Assembly: GCA_037367405.1 (NCBI GenBank) | Contig: JAZKJV010005531.1 | Span: 310,001-374,000 of the forward strand | Length of the DNA stretch: 64,000 nt | Direction: 5' to 3' | Origin: Ottelia alismoides | Taxonomy: Eukaryota; Streptophyta; Magnoliopsida; Alismatales; Hydrocharitaceae | Shown here: one piece after another, positions 11,164-22,365 of the stretch | Position numbering within the stretch: position 1 is the first letter of the stretch | How the letters are laid out: each line of letters starts with the position of its first letter | Translations under genes and position numbers: made by a program | Notes under the pieces: generated by a model | What the model was told of the DNA's origin: nothing | The model's input: only the letters and a program-made list of their open reading frames with translations | Databases searched by the model: none

Positions 11164-11814
11164 CATGGTTACAGAAGTCGATAGTCGGTACTTGGTTGAT
11201 AGAGTCACCGGCTAAGGATTAATCATCAACCCGATGACTAATCATATTTAGTTGACCTTTACTCGGTTTTAGTTTGTTAATTATTTTAATATTTAAATCA
11301 ATTTTTATGCACACATTCTTATATATTTGCATAGATGTAGAAATTTTCAATACTATAATACATTCATAAAACAAAGCAAGAATATACTAGCTAGTAGCAT
11401 TAGAAGTGAATGGATAGCATACAAAAATAAATCAACCTTATGTAGTTGTTTATAGTAACTAATATCATTAGCATTAATAATAATACAAAACTTAATAGTA
11501 TAAACTATTGACATGCCTTGAAAACATTTGTTCTTTTGAACCCAATTGAACAATCGTCCGTTGTCCCCACATGCTAACGTAGCTTACCGCTCGGGGGTCT
11601 TGCTGAAATGTATCAAAAACATACCAATATCAATTAATCGAAGATCACAAACCAGAAATAGGAACCATCGGGAAATAACATAAAAAAATAAAAACCTTCA
11701 TTTTAAAATCGACCGACTATTCGTCCTTATTAGTCGAGGGGGGTGATTCTTGGCTGACTAGGCATAGTCGAGTCGGCTACTCCCTCGACTCGACTAATCG
11801 AGTCTACAAGCTTG
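11164..11814. mobile_element. hAT-type non-autonomous element, copy 2 (651 bp)
   Basis: Same family as 1231-2090 (shared GTCGGTACT, TATATTTGCA, GACTAGGC.TAG(C)CGAGTCG). Ends are CATGGTTACAGAAGTCG and, reversed, CAAGCTTGTAGACTCG. The flanks are GTGAGAAT (11156-11163) and GCAAGAAT (11815-11822), an 8-bp duplication now matching at 6 of 8. It is inserted in the L1 pseudogene. Confidence 0.82.
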
Positions 11815-12954
11815 GCAAGAATCAGGAGGGATCATGTGCGAGAGGTTAGTTTCTTGAAGGCATCTTTTTCATCCAAAAGGACTCCATTTTAAAGTTGAGG
11901 GGTTTGTGCCGGAAGTTCTTAGCGCTTAGAAGAAGTGGACGATGATCCAAGAACGTTCTTGGAAAGGTCTTAAGGAACATATTTGGGGGTCGTTTTTAAG
12001 AAGGTGGAGGAGTATATCGCTCTGTCTAGAATGGCCCAACTAGTCGGAGAGGTTCCACCCGCTCAAGTGAGTGATGCAGCAGGGCGGCAATCGAGACACG
12101 GTCTGATCTCTTCCTGATGAGATTGAAATCACCAACGACAAGCGAAGGGGGAATGCAGTGTGGCTAAGACGTTTAAGAAGGAATCTTTCCCCGCTTCGAA
12201 AGTTGGGTTGTAGATGGTGCATAAAAAAAATTAAAGCCCAATGCAGTCCAACGAAGGGCGGAAACAAAGGTAAAGTCACGATCTAAAATTGACATACAAT
12301 CTAGTTCCCTTATGTTCTAACCGGAAGGTTTGCCTCACGATTCTGCATGTGGATTTGAGTGCCATCTTAGACGATTGGAACCACAAAGAGAGCTCAAAGG
12401 GATCTCCCTCTTGGACCTCGTCTCTTGAAATGAAAAAATGTTTATGTGATACTTATTCTCAAGATCTCTTAAGTGGGCGCTTTTCCACTCGCCTCACATA
12501 TATATTCTAGGAGAGAATATTTAAATCCATTGCAAAAATTAAAGACTCCCAAACTTGGACCGACAGAGGTCAGGTTTTGAACTAATACTTTCTCTAGGTT
12601 TTCATGGCCAAAATCTACACCAAAATATTAGAAATTTTATAAGAGAAGGAAAAAAGTATTTTGGGACATGGTAGCCCCCGAGCTTCCCACGGTGTTATGC
12701 GTAATGTGTTATCATCTATTTAGGGAGTCATACACTACCTTTGATCTAAAAGCTAACTGATTTAACTCGAGTTTTGGAGGTGTATCCGGCTCGGAGAGGA
12801 TCTCATGTGACATGGATTCAAGCATGCATGGGCGGAACTAGTATATGTCATGCCCGTCCTTGATTATTATGTCACTTGTGCAATCTATTAAGTTTTTAAT
12901 ATGATCCCTCCTTAATTGTATAATAAATAGTTTTGTTAGAGAATTTGTATAATC

Positions 12955-13030
12955 ATTTAATGGTCAGGTGGTAGAGTAACATGGTTATTATTTTGGAGAT
13001 CATGGTTCGAATCCCACCTCCCCCAATTTT
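12955..13030 (+). repeat. tRNA-derived (SINE-like) segment with A and B boxes
   Basis: TGGTCAGGTGGTAGAG (12961-12976) resembles a pol III A box and GGTTCGAATCC (13004-13014) is a perfect B box, about 43 bp apart as in a tRNA. The cloverleaf is not sound: the T-stem pairs poorly and there is no acceptor stem. It is therefore not a tRNA gene, but a SINE head or tRNA relic. Confidence 0.6.
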
Positions 13031-13784
13031 AATTTCTTTTTCTAAAATTTATCCAATCACTTTCAAAGTATTAAAATTAAAAGTATGATGTAAAATTGTA
13101 TTCGAATTCATTTATCTCTCCCATTGTTTCTCGTACTCCTTGTAAATAAAATAAATTTTATTGTTTCCTTTTAACCATGAGTTTTTTTCTTCAGAATTCA
13201 CCTGAAAATTTAGCCTTTTTGGACGGATTTAGAAGCTTAAATTATTATATTGATCAATTTTTTAAAAATTAGCATTGGAAATGATAATCTATTTGAAAAT
13301 CTAATCTTAATAATATATTTAAATTGCAAGCTTATAAAAAAAAGTTCATTTTAAAATTATTAACTCTATTTAAAACTATTATTTGAAAATACACTGGTTT
13401 TTTATTTTTGATCTTTTCACGACAAACACCTTCTTCAAGAAGAGGGAGGAGTATTTAATTACTTATAAGAGTGGCCCAACTAGAACACAGATAGATTACT
13501 TTGCGTTGAGGAGAAGAGATCGTTTGTGTTGTAAAGAGTAGTGCAAAGTAATCCCAGGAGAGAGTTTGACAACCCATCACTTGTTAGTCATGGATGTGCA
13601 AATAAAAGGACTGGTAAAGAAAATGAGGGTTCCCAAGATCACTAGAACTAGATGGTGGAATCTTCGACTGAAGTAATCGAGCTTCAGGGAGAAGGTTTTA
13701 GAAGACCTATCTTGATATTATAGAGGAAGCGCAAACAAGATGTGGGATGCGGTAGCATCTTGTATCCGAAAGGTAGCCAAAGAG

Positions 13785-15243
13785 AAAGGCCTCAAATGTC
13801 GGATTTCGGTTTCGTTTCGATAAGTCCGGAAAAGGTATTTCGATGAAATAGTCGGAAATTGGGGAAATACTTGAAAGCTCATTTTTTTCAAATTTAAGAT
13901 TTGTAATGTTGTTTAATCAATAAAAGAGATAGAAATACAAGTTCTTTTACTTATAATAAGATGTTATAATGATCAATGCTTTAAATAACTGTTTCGATCA
14001 CCATATCGATAATCATCCAGAGTGAAATTTCAGTACAAACTTAAATTTTGGCATTCAATTTTTCTGTCAATTATCAAAAGAACAATAATACTTTTATTAT
14101 GGAGAATGCGTAGATAATTTTAAAAATGAAATAGTAAATGTCATAACACAAGTTTACATGATCACATGATACATCAATCACATAATATGGCTGCACTTAC
14201 TAATACTAACCACTAAGTTACTAGTATTACATTCTTATTTGGGATGTGAATGAGATTCAACCGAACTGCAAATTCCTTGGTGGATCCATGTACTCTTTCT
14301 GATTCATTCCTTGGTGGAAAGGATGGAGCTATACCTTAGTTGAATGGATCCATTCTGGCTAAATGCAGTGGGATGCTAGATAATTAGTAATAATTTGTGT
14401 ATAGATTATGATCTCAGGTTAAATGATATGGTACTCCATGTTAATATGAATTTCTATGATGATTAGATAGCCTCCATGATTGTAGTAGACATAATAATTC
14501 TTTCCTTATAAATGGCCCGTGTAACACTCTCAATCCATGTTTGGCCTTTTTATTAAACATGGATGACATTTGCACCAATAGTCAAGAGGCAATTAGAATA
14601 AAGTTAGTTTTTTTTAGCATGTTAGCCATGAAATGCATAAAAACTGACATTTTTTTAATGCAAAGATAAGAGGATGGTCATCTGAATTTAGCAGTCAAAC
14701 GGTAAAAATCATATTTGGCTCTCCAAGATGACCTAGGCAAAGATAACAAGATGGTTATATAAAGATTCTGAAGATTATGAAGTTAGCATTCAAAGATGAA
14801 AAAACACATTGGGTATCTCCAAGTATGTTAAAAAAATGTGTTATGAAAAAATGATAAAAAAACATACCTTGCTTGGAATTTGGAAACTTACTCTCCAAGA
14901 CTTTAGTTGGGTTGTCAACTTGTGACTTATGAGATGGAAAGAGAACGTATACATTATATGTATAGGGTTTAAAGAGGACCCCTAATAGCCTTGTTTTGTT
15001 ACAATGCTGATTGGAATAGTAGCCTATATTGCAATGATGGTTGAAATAGTGACCTATAAATTTTATTTGGTGGTCAAATAGTGCCTTATGAATATCAATG
15101 TGGCCTAGGCATGGCATATAGTGACCTAGAACAATTTCGGTCGAAATTCTGGAAAGTGATTATATATGGTTTCAATATCGGTACTGCCGCGAAAACGAAT
15201 TCCGACCGAATTTCGATCGAAATTCACTGAAATTTAAGGCTAA
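13785..15243. mobile_element. TIR DNA transposon inserted in the RTE element (1459 bp)
   Basis: Flanked by GCCAAAGAG at 13776-13784 and 15244-15252 (9 bp; the preceding A also matches). Removing the insert and one copy rejoins the RTE frame (..VAKE|LLGES..). The ends are AGGCCTCAAATGTCGG on the left and, reversed, AGCCTTAAATTTCAGTG on the right, a weak inverted repeat, with TTTCG-rich subterminal repeats. No transposase frame. The 9-bp duplication suggests a Mutator-like element. Confidence 0.78.
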
Positions 15244-15790
15244 GCCAAAGAGTTGCTCGGCGAGTCAAAGGGAGGAGCTCCATGTTAAAAGGAGGTTTAG
15301 TGGTGGAGTGAAGGGGTGCAAGAGAAGCTAAAAATTAAATGTCTAAGGATAAAACAGATGAAACTATCATAAACTACAAAATAGCGAAGAAGGAAGCAAA
15401 GAACGCTGTAAGCGAAAGTAAGTCAAAGCTTATGAATTTTGTACAAAAATCTCGACTCTAAGGATGACCGGAAGGATATATTCATGTTGGTCAAAACAAG
15501 AGAAAGAGAGACCAAAGATCTTTCTCTAGTGAGATGCATTGAGGATGAGGAAGGTCACGTGCTTGTTACTCAGAACGATATAGAAGCTAGATGGGAGCAG
15601 TATTTCCATAAATTTTTCATTAAGGAAGGAAATAGAGAGATCACTTCGGGTGATCAAGCTAGTAGTGAATTTTACTTGAATCATGCTTGCTATAGACGAA
15701 TACAAAGAAAGGAAGTAAAGGAGTCTTTGAAGGTTATGAGACCTGGGAAAGGTGTAGGACCGAATGACATCCCTGTAGAATTATGGAGAG

Positions 15791-16799
15791 CAAGGTTTTA
15801 AAAAACGTGAGGCGTATCGAGGCGTAAGCCTCACTCGTGAAAGAAAATTTTTCATAAAATATAATAATTAATCGTAATTACAATTTTCAAGTTTTAAAAA
15901 TTAAATAGTTATGATTAAATACATAACTCCATGATATTTCAAGGCTAACATCATGGTTTAAACATCGAAGTTGTTATATAACTCTTTTGTTAAACTCTAA
16001 ATCTGTAGGAGTCAAGTAAATATGGATATGTAAGCGCAATAATGGGTAACTCTCCGCAAAATTTAAAGTTTTGAATAAAATTTAACTAAAGGGACTAGAT
16101 GTAACTACCATTTTCAAAATTAGGTGAGATATGTGTCATTCAATTGAGAAGGATAAGAGAGTAAGCAATGAATCTGTGATCACTTTTTACTTTACCATAA
16201 TGATTGGGGGATAAAATACTTGAATATTACATGTTATGATCATCTTTGTTCATGCATGCTTTGATGTGTATTAATTTAGTCTCGATTGAATAGAAGAAAA
16301 GATGAGACATGTTTACAAAAATATACTTTTCAAAATTTAGGTCAAAGTAAGGGACTTGCATCCAAATATTTTAATAAAGAATGCATTTAAGCTTGATTCA
16401 TACTAAAGAGTAGAGGTACTGGATTTAAGGACTCAAAACTCAATTTTTTATTCATGTTGATTTATAAAAAAACATGCATAACAAAGTAAAAATAAGCTTA
16501 ATATGTTAATAAATTAAAAAAATGCATTTTAGTGAATCATGAGCTTAAAGACTTGAAAATACTTGTCTAGGAAAGATGAAAAGCTCACAACCTAAAAGAA
16601 AAAGGAAAAAATATTGCAGAAAAAATTAAAAAAAAAACAGCCCATAAATGAAGCAGCGCCTCGAGGCGTACGCCTCGAGGCGCACGCCTCACTTAGGCTG
16701 AATGAGTCTGTACGCCGCTGTAGCCTCGAGGCGTTTTTCCTTGAAAAACACCTCGAGGCGTACGCCTCAGTGCCTTGAGACGCGTTTTTAAAAACAATG
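15791..16799. mobile_element. hAT element inserted in the RTE element (1009 bp)
   Basis: Exact 8-bp duplication ATGGAGAG at 15783-15790 and 16800-16807. Ends CAAGGTTTTAAAAAACG and, reversed, CATTGTTTTTAAAAACG. Removing the insert and one duplication copy restores the RTE reading frame (..VELWR|VLGER..). The subterminal zones, especially 16655-16785, carry repeated palindromes CGCCTCGAGGCG and GAGGCGTACGCCTC. No transposase is evident. Confidence 0.92.
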
Positions 16800-18320
16800 A
16801 TGGAGAGTTTTAGGTGAGCGTGGTTTGACTTGGCTTATTAATCTATTCGATGTTATTTGGCGAAGCAAGAAAATGCATGAATATTGGAGGAGTATCGTGG
16901 TGCCTTTTTATAAGAACAAATGAGATATTTAAATTTGTTCAAATTACAGAGGTAGCAAGCTGACGAGTCACACTATGAAAGTTTGTGAACGTGTGATTGA
17001 AAGAAGGTTGGGGCAAGTTTCCAAAGTAAAAGAAAATCAATTCGGATTCATGCCAGGTCATCCAACTATTGAAGCCATCCATTTGTTGAGGAGAGCAATG
17101 GAGATTTATATAGCTAAAAGGAAGAACCTCTATATGATTTTTATTGATTTGGAGATGGCTTATGATTCTGTCTCACGAGAGATATTGTGGTGAGTTTGGA
17201 GAAGAGATAAGTATATGTCCTATACATTAACCTCATAAAGAATATGTATGATAGGGCTTTATCTTGTGTAAGGATCCTGTCTGGGAAGACTGACTATATT
17301 GACATCAACATTGGTTTACATCAAGATTCATCTTTGAGTCCATTTCTTTTTTACTTTGATTATGGATGAGTTTGACAAGTCACATTCATGATGAGATACC
17401 TTGATGTATGTCATTTGCTGATGATATTGTGTTGATTGATGAAACTAGAGATGGAGTAAATGAGAAGCTTGAGTTCTGGAGACATGTATTGGAGACTAAA
17501 AGATTTCGTATAAGTAGGGTTAATACTGAATATATTGAGTGCACCTTTGATGGAAGCAATGGTGAAGGAATCGAGGTGAATATTGGTGATGATAACATTT
17601 GGAAGAGAGATTCTTTTAGATACTTGGGATCTATTTTGCAACATGATGGGGAAATTGATGGAGATGTTACTAATAGAATAAATGCGGACTGGCTAAAGTG
17701 GAAAGGAGTCTCTGCAGTTCTATGTGATAATAAAATTCCTCTAAAAATTGAAAGAAAGTTTTACAAAGCAGTCGTGAAACCTGCTATGCTTTATGGATCT
17801 GAATGGTGTACTGTGAACCATAGACATGTGCAGAGAATAGCTGTAACAGAAATGAAAATGCTAAAATGGATGTGTGGACACTACGTAAAGATCGGATTCA
17901 GAATGATGCAATCAGAAAAAAAGTTGGTGTAGCTCCGATCGAGGATAAGATGCGAGAAAACCGCTTAAGATGGTTTAGTCATTTGCAAAGAAGGTCAACT
18001 GATGCACCAGTTAGGAGATGCGAGTTTTGGGATGTTGAGCCGACTAAGAGAGGGCGAGGATGGTCCAAGAAGTGTTGGAAAGAGACGAAGGGATCTTAGT
18101 TTTTTGGATACAAGCCCGAGATTGACCCAAGATAGATTTGAATGGATGCAAAGAATCCATGTAGCTGACCCGACTTAATTGTTGGAAAAGGCTTTGTTGT
18201 TGTATACTGATTTTTCATTTTTGAGCATTACATAATAGTTGTATACTTAACCCCTCAGTAAAGTTTCTAGTTCCGCCACTACACTCTCATGTTCCTTTCC
18301 TTTCATCTCAGGTGCTTGCT

Positions 18321-19640
18321 TCAGTAGGCATTTTGAATAATGTTGGTAAGCTTCGGAGGAAGTGAGTTTATATTCTTAAGCATGTCCTCCATCTTCTCGT
18401 GTCCCATATGCCTCATCCAGTTAATCATATTCATTGCTTGCGTACGGTTAGGTTCTGGGCATAGGGATTTTTGGAAGGAGCAACCGATGGTCCATGGTGG
18501 TTTGGGAACGGGTTGATATTTAAGTATTTTTGCTCCCAAGCTACATCAAGACAAAGATCAAACTTCCCCGAACAAGCTCAATAATACTAGAGCAAGCTGT
18601 TTCATTTCTATTCCACATAAAAGCTGATTTTTGGTGGGGATCCTCCATCCTATAAGAGCTGTCGAGGTGGTGAGGGGTGTTGATTCGTACGGGGGGTTGG
18701 GGGGGGATGAGTGAGCGAAAGCTTTTTCCATCTGGTATTTGAGAAGGTGGAAGGAGGCATTACAGATCTCATTGGTGGTGTTTTCCTCCACCATCATTGG
18801 GATAGCAATAGTTTCAGGTAAGTTCACCAGGAGCTTTTACAAGAAAGCTTCCTCGTGGTCCGCATTGAGAGAAGGAACTTCATAGGCAAGGAGTTTCCCG
18901 AAGGATTTTACTAGGTTGTTCAGGATATAGGGATACCTGTAAGGATTGCCACCCAGAAAGCCTTGACCTCTTCTACTCTTTTCGCCTCGAATGAGGGGGA
19001 CCACTTGCAGAACTGTGTGTTCTCCTTCCACACAGTCCTATTAGAGGTGTGGGCCAAGTAATTGTATTGCTGTTCAATTGTGACTTGATCAATGAGTTGT
19101 TTCCTTGAAATGCGCCACAGTTTGGGGAAAGTCTCAGGAGTGGTCTCAATGGTGAGACAATCACACACCCATTCGATTGTCGGGAGTCCCTTGGGAACTC
19201 CACTTCAGACATCGGTTAAGGTGATTCTTTGCTGCCATGGATTTAAGACATATCTGCCCGCCTAGTAGGGGCATTGAGTATCCTTTTCGTGGATGGATTG
19301 GTAGTCTTTGCAAGACAGGTCGATGGAGCATGCAGGGTATGCTGCTGCATAGAGCTTGTCGAAGAGGTGCTTCCGGTTTCTCCATAGACAGTGTGGGTAG
19401 GGAGGGATCTGAAAATTGATCCTCCATCGCAAGGGAGTATTGGCCTCGGCGTTTGTAGTTTTTTTTCGTGGATGCCATAGAGATGTGGGCTTTTGAGGAG
19501 TGACCCGAACTCTTACAGATGAAGTACACTAACTTGGGAGAGGCAGAAACAGTTGATGTGCCCAAGTTTGAGGCATTTGAAGCATTGGACCTTGGAATAC
19601 ATATCATTTAACTGGGGGGTGATCCCCGAAGAAGTGTTAT
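18321..19640 (-). pseudogene. Retroelement ORF1 (zinc knuckle plus DUF4283-like), antisense
   Basis: On the minus strand near 19590-19545 a perfect CX2CX4HX4C knuckle (CFKCLKLGHINCFC) is followed, after a frameshift, by a second degenerate one (ICKSSGHSSKAH). Further on, 19168-18840 reads WSPSFEAKRVEEVKAFWVAI then LVKSFGKLLAYEVPSLNADH, resembling the DUF4283 domain of plant L1 ORF1/gag-like proteins. Frames are broken in several places. It lies about 0.5 kb upstream of the exon at 20131 and is not part of the host gene. Confidence 0.6.
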
Positions 19641-20130
19641 TTTTCCAAGGCAATGGTTCGGGTTTTTAAGGGAATTTCAGATATTGCAGAGAGTCTGTGC
19701 AATCGGATTATGCCCGCCGCAAAGAAAGATTGGTGTGACTTTTGCGACAGACACCCCATAATAACAACAATAATCGAAAACAAGGAAAAAAGAGACAACC
19801 GGTTAAGTAAGTCCGCGAAGCAAAACAAGGGAAAGCGGAAAACTTACCTTGGCTTGGATGAGGAGGCAGAGAAGGAGATGGATATGGAGAAGCTCATACC
19901 CCATAGCAGAACTCACCATGATCAATACAATTCATAATTAGATCTATTGTTTTCGTAATTATAAATTCGGGATCCTTCAATTTTCTTGAATAGGTTGGTG
20001 AAGTTGAGTAGTGTTAAATTTGCTGATAATTTGATTTTTCTTGGAAGTTTTGATTTTTTCCTGTGTTGTTTGAAGTTCTTTTCATGAAATAATTTGTGTT
20101 TTTTCCCTTTGTTATGGACATTGCTTGCAG

Positions 20131-20205
20131 CTCATCGATTCAAGGACCTCTATATTTGCATCAGCTCTTCAACTCTCAACTTCTTTGGATTTTCTTTTCA
20201 CAGGG
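20131..20205 (+). CDS. WDR43: WDR43/UTP5 homologue, penultimate coding exon
   Basis: Exon of 75 bp (25 codons), acceptor ATTGCTTGCAG, donor ACAGGG|GTGAGC, phase 0 at both ends. It reads LIDSRTSIFASALQLS and then TSLDFLFTG. Joined to the previous exon it gives SLYQ|LIDSR, the expected continuous Utp12 motif, although the two are 15.45 kb apart in the genome. A polypyrimidine tract precedes the acceptor. The phase match and protein continuity over such a distance are the main evidence that the gene is intact and spliced here. Confidence 0.88.
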
Positions 20206-20461
20206 GTGAGCACTTTCCCTCGATCTTTCTGGATGGTGGGCTCACAGGCGTCGTATGTTTGTCCTTGCTATCTCATATAACCTATAGTTTACATTCACCA
20301 ATATTGTCAGTCAATTTTGTATATAATATGGGAACCGAGGAAGCACAACTTTTTTTTATAATTCGTGCAACATCGAAGTGTTAATCTGAGTTAAGTTTCT
20401 ATGAGCAACTGTGAATTTACATGTAGATTAATTTTCTTATAATTTCTTTGTTCCTTTCCAG

Positions 20462-20641
20462 ATTATCGGTGATGAACTGGATGAAGAAAGCATACCTCCA
20501 CCTGTGATCTTTGAGGACAAGGACACAGATGATGAAGAGTCCGATGAAGATATGGAGTCCGAAGAAGAGAACCCAACAGAACCAGCAGACAGGGCTGACC
20601 TTCCTTACGAATCGGATGGGAGTGATGTCATGAGCCAGTGA
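20462..20641 (+). CDS. WDR43: WDR43/UTP5 homologue, terminal exon with acidic tail
   Basis: Last coding exon: acceptor CTTTCCAG, phase 0, 59 codons and a TGA at 20639-20641. It begins IIGDELDEESIPPPVIFEDK and continues as a strongly acidic tail rich in D, E and S, ending DGSDVMSQ. An acidic C-terminal tail after the Utp12 domain is typical of WDR43-type proteins. The intron before it (20206-20461) is 256 bp with a T-rich 3' end. No frame damage is seen in any of the four exons. Confidence 0.88.
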   Translation: MIGDELDEESIPPPVIFEDKDTDDEESDEDMESEEENPTEPADRADLPYESDGSDVMSQ

Positions 20642-21060
20642 GGGCAGTAGTTTATTAGGAGGTTAACTTGACAACGGACAAGGGCACAGTGCAGCCTGAT
20701 TTTGCGCGGATTAAACGGACACATCTGAATGTTTTAAGAGCAAATTCTGGAAGTCCCGAAGGGCTCCATTTTATGGCTGTACATTTTATGAGGGTTCTTA
20801 TACCAAGCATTGTCATGTGCCCTTACCAAGAAGGCGCATTTTGTGAGGAACATGCCTGAGAGATCAGGGACGGCATCCAGTCCGAAAGTTTGATGTGCTT
20901 GCTTAGGTATAATAGAAACTCTTTGTTGCATCGATGCCAGTCTAGTCTTCGACAATTTGGGAATTAGCCGCACAGTATAAAGGCATAGAATGGTAATTCG
21001 TTTTTGTATCGGAAAAGGGCTGATTTATAGAATAGAAGACACATATTATATAGCGGGTAA
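20642..21060 (+). other. Probable 3' UTR and downstream flank of the WDR43 homologue
   Basis: About 400 bp of less AT-rich, non-repetitive sequence directly after the stop codon. No coding potential is evident and no other gene starts here. I see no unambiguous AATAAA signal, so the end is approximate. Confidence 0.5.
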
Positions 21061-22365
21061 CAGTTCTATTTATATTTTCAGCTTTGACCTTATGCATCAA
21101 ATATTATATAGTGGGTAATAGGTGCTTTAAAGTTTACTTTGAAAAATAACATTATAAATTTGTTATTATTTTGTATTGTAGATGATTTATTACCTATCAT
21201 TATACATCATTTATAGAATTAATATGCTACTATAAAATATAATATGCGTGCAATGGAGAAGTTTAAACTATTATATTCAAAAGGAATCATTTGATAATAA
21301 ATCTTTACATATAGCTATATAGAGGTGTTAGAAAAATTTCGAGTTTGTCATTAGTTCAGGTTTTATTCTTTAAAGGTGCTATTCATAATTGGTTCAAGAA
21401 TAAATGGGCCGAACCTTGATACATGTTTGGGCTTGTTTATTTAAACAGAACCTTGAAATGATTGGTTTGCTCATTCGTTAAAAGTTAAAAGTTTGATACA
21501 CAATACATATTATATTATTTTTATTTATTTATATATATGATTTTTTCAGAATAATTATGAAAGGAATAATTTACACCATGATGCAAATAAGATATATGCA
21601 TAAAATCTCACAGCCCTTGTTCAATAAATAACAAAGAGCTGCGATCATTACCCATTCCTAAAACACTTTCATGGAGTTTCATTGGTAATCGAGTCTTAAA
21701 CAGAGTGAACAAATTCTCCGCGAATAAAGGCCGAGTTGAAACAAACTTGTAGATCTTTTTTATTTTACCAAACCTGAGCCTCTAAAAATGCTCAATAAAC
21801 CAAACTGAACCTGTATAGGTTCGCTCATGTTGGATTCGATTACACCCATATAGATTTCTTTTTTAACTAATTTCATTTGGTAACACTTCTTTGTGTATTG
21901 ATATCTTTCTTTAACTAATTTCATTTGATAACAATGCTTTGTGTATAGGTTTAGTTATTTTGGATGTCATAATATGTGAATTATATGTACGATGATCTTT
22001 TAAAAGAAATTTATTCACATGTGTATATATTGATTGGGAAAAAAAGATATAAAAAGTTCATTAACACATTATAGATGTAGAAGGACAGAAGTATAATAGG
22101 AATTATATTATTTATATTTTCTTATACGATGTTCTCAACATAGGTATAATTATATATGTAAAAAAACCTATTGTATATGTATTTTGTGGTTAATGTAAGT
22201 GTATAATACAAAAATTGCTCTTATACCATCATATATAGTATCAAATATTTAAGGGATCATTTACAATAAAACCTACTACGAACTAGACTTATATGCAATT
22301 AAAATATAAGGTTAAAATTTATAAATGGAGTACGCATATACATAGAAGTCCCACATAAATGGAGC
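21061..22365. other. AT-rich intergenic sequence
   Basis: About 1.3 kb with no open frame of note. AT-rich words such as ATTATATAG.GGGTAA recur near 21047 and 21109. A stretch at about 21770-21850 (CAAACTGAACC, TTCGATTACACCCATATAG) looks like one end of an old hAT-like repeat. Confidence 0.4.

Larger units (their letters stand above)
6180..12510 (-). pseudogene. L1-type LINE, antisense to the gene, decayed and interrupted
   Basis: Read right to left. 12280-11823 carries endonuclease-like sequence (VGDFNLIR then a SDRV-like motif). 11155-10440 has the RT start (EEVECVIKNM, later a SFFK motif). 9259-9062 has FWKAFDTPRKR and GVRRGDLIS, the L1 'KAFD' and 'RQGDPLSP' motifs. 8999-8766 has ITNIQFLNDLLLF in place of the usual '..QFADDTLLF', so the catalytic Asp pair is altered. 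8362-8138 has the 'VVWKS' stretch after the RT. 6500-6200 is an RNase H-like segment (NAYSSEEEEALAIKATIDII). Frames shift repeatedly and stops are common. It is broken by the elements at 9381-10398 and 11164-11814 and by a GC-rich repeat at 7063-8060. It is non-functional. Confidence 0.8.
13412..18210 (+). pseudogene. RTE-clade LINE, 5'-truncated, sense to the gene, twice interrupted
   Basis: LINE pieces at 13412-13784, 15253-15790 and 16808-18210 read: end of the endonuclease (CFKKREE-like then SGPTRTQIDYFALRRRD); the linker and RT start (DLSLVRCIEDEEGHVLVTQ, GPNDIPVELWR); then RT core ENQFGFMPGHPTIEAIHLLR, FIDLEMAYDSVSREILW, MSFADDIVLIDE (FADD box intact) and the C-terminal part to about 18170. 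The 3' end is the RTE-type ATCCATGTAGCTGACCCGAC...TTGTTGTTG. Flanking duplication: TTTTTTATTTTTGA (13398-13411) and TTTTTCATTTTTGA (18211-18224), 13 of 14. Stops and frameshifts make it dead. Confidence 0.88.
12831..18277. mobile_element. Possible TIR element hosting the RTE insertion
   Basis: GGCGGAACTAG at 12831-12841 is mirrored by CTAGTTCCGCC at 18267-18277. After removing the RTE element with one copy of its duplication, about 630 bp would remain between the two ends. I see no clear target duplication outside them, so the pairing is tentative. Confidence 0.4.
4680..20130 (+). other. Giant (about 15.45 kb) intron of the WDR43 homologue
   Basis: Phase-0 intron between SLYQ and LIDSR, donor GTTAGT, acceptor TTGCTTGCAG. 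It holds, left to right: a 238-bp tandem duplication, an antisense L1 LINE, a GC-rich repeat, a Mutator-like element, hAT elements, a sense RTE LINE with two insertions, and an antisense retroelement ORF1. The flanking introns are short (450 and 256 bp), so the expansion is local. Confidence 0.85.

Noticed and set aside
12955..13030. Candidate functional tRNA gene
   Set aside because: A and B boxes are present but the acceptor and T stems do not pair, and no sensible anticodon stem is formed.
19653..19937. 94-codon plus-strand frame just upstream of the exon at 20131
   Set aside because: It has no domain match that I recognise and overlaps the 5' flank of the antisense retroelement ORF1. The acceptor at 20130 joins to 4679 in phase and protein, so this frame is not needed.
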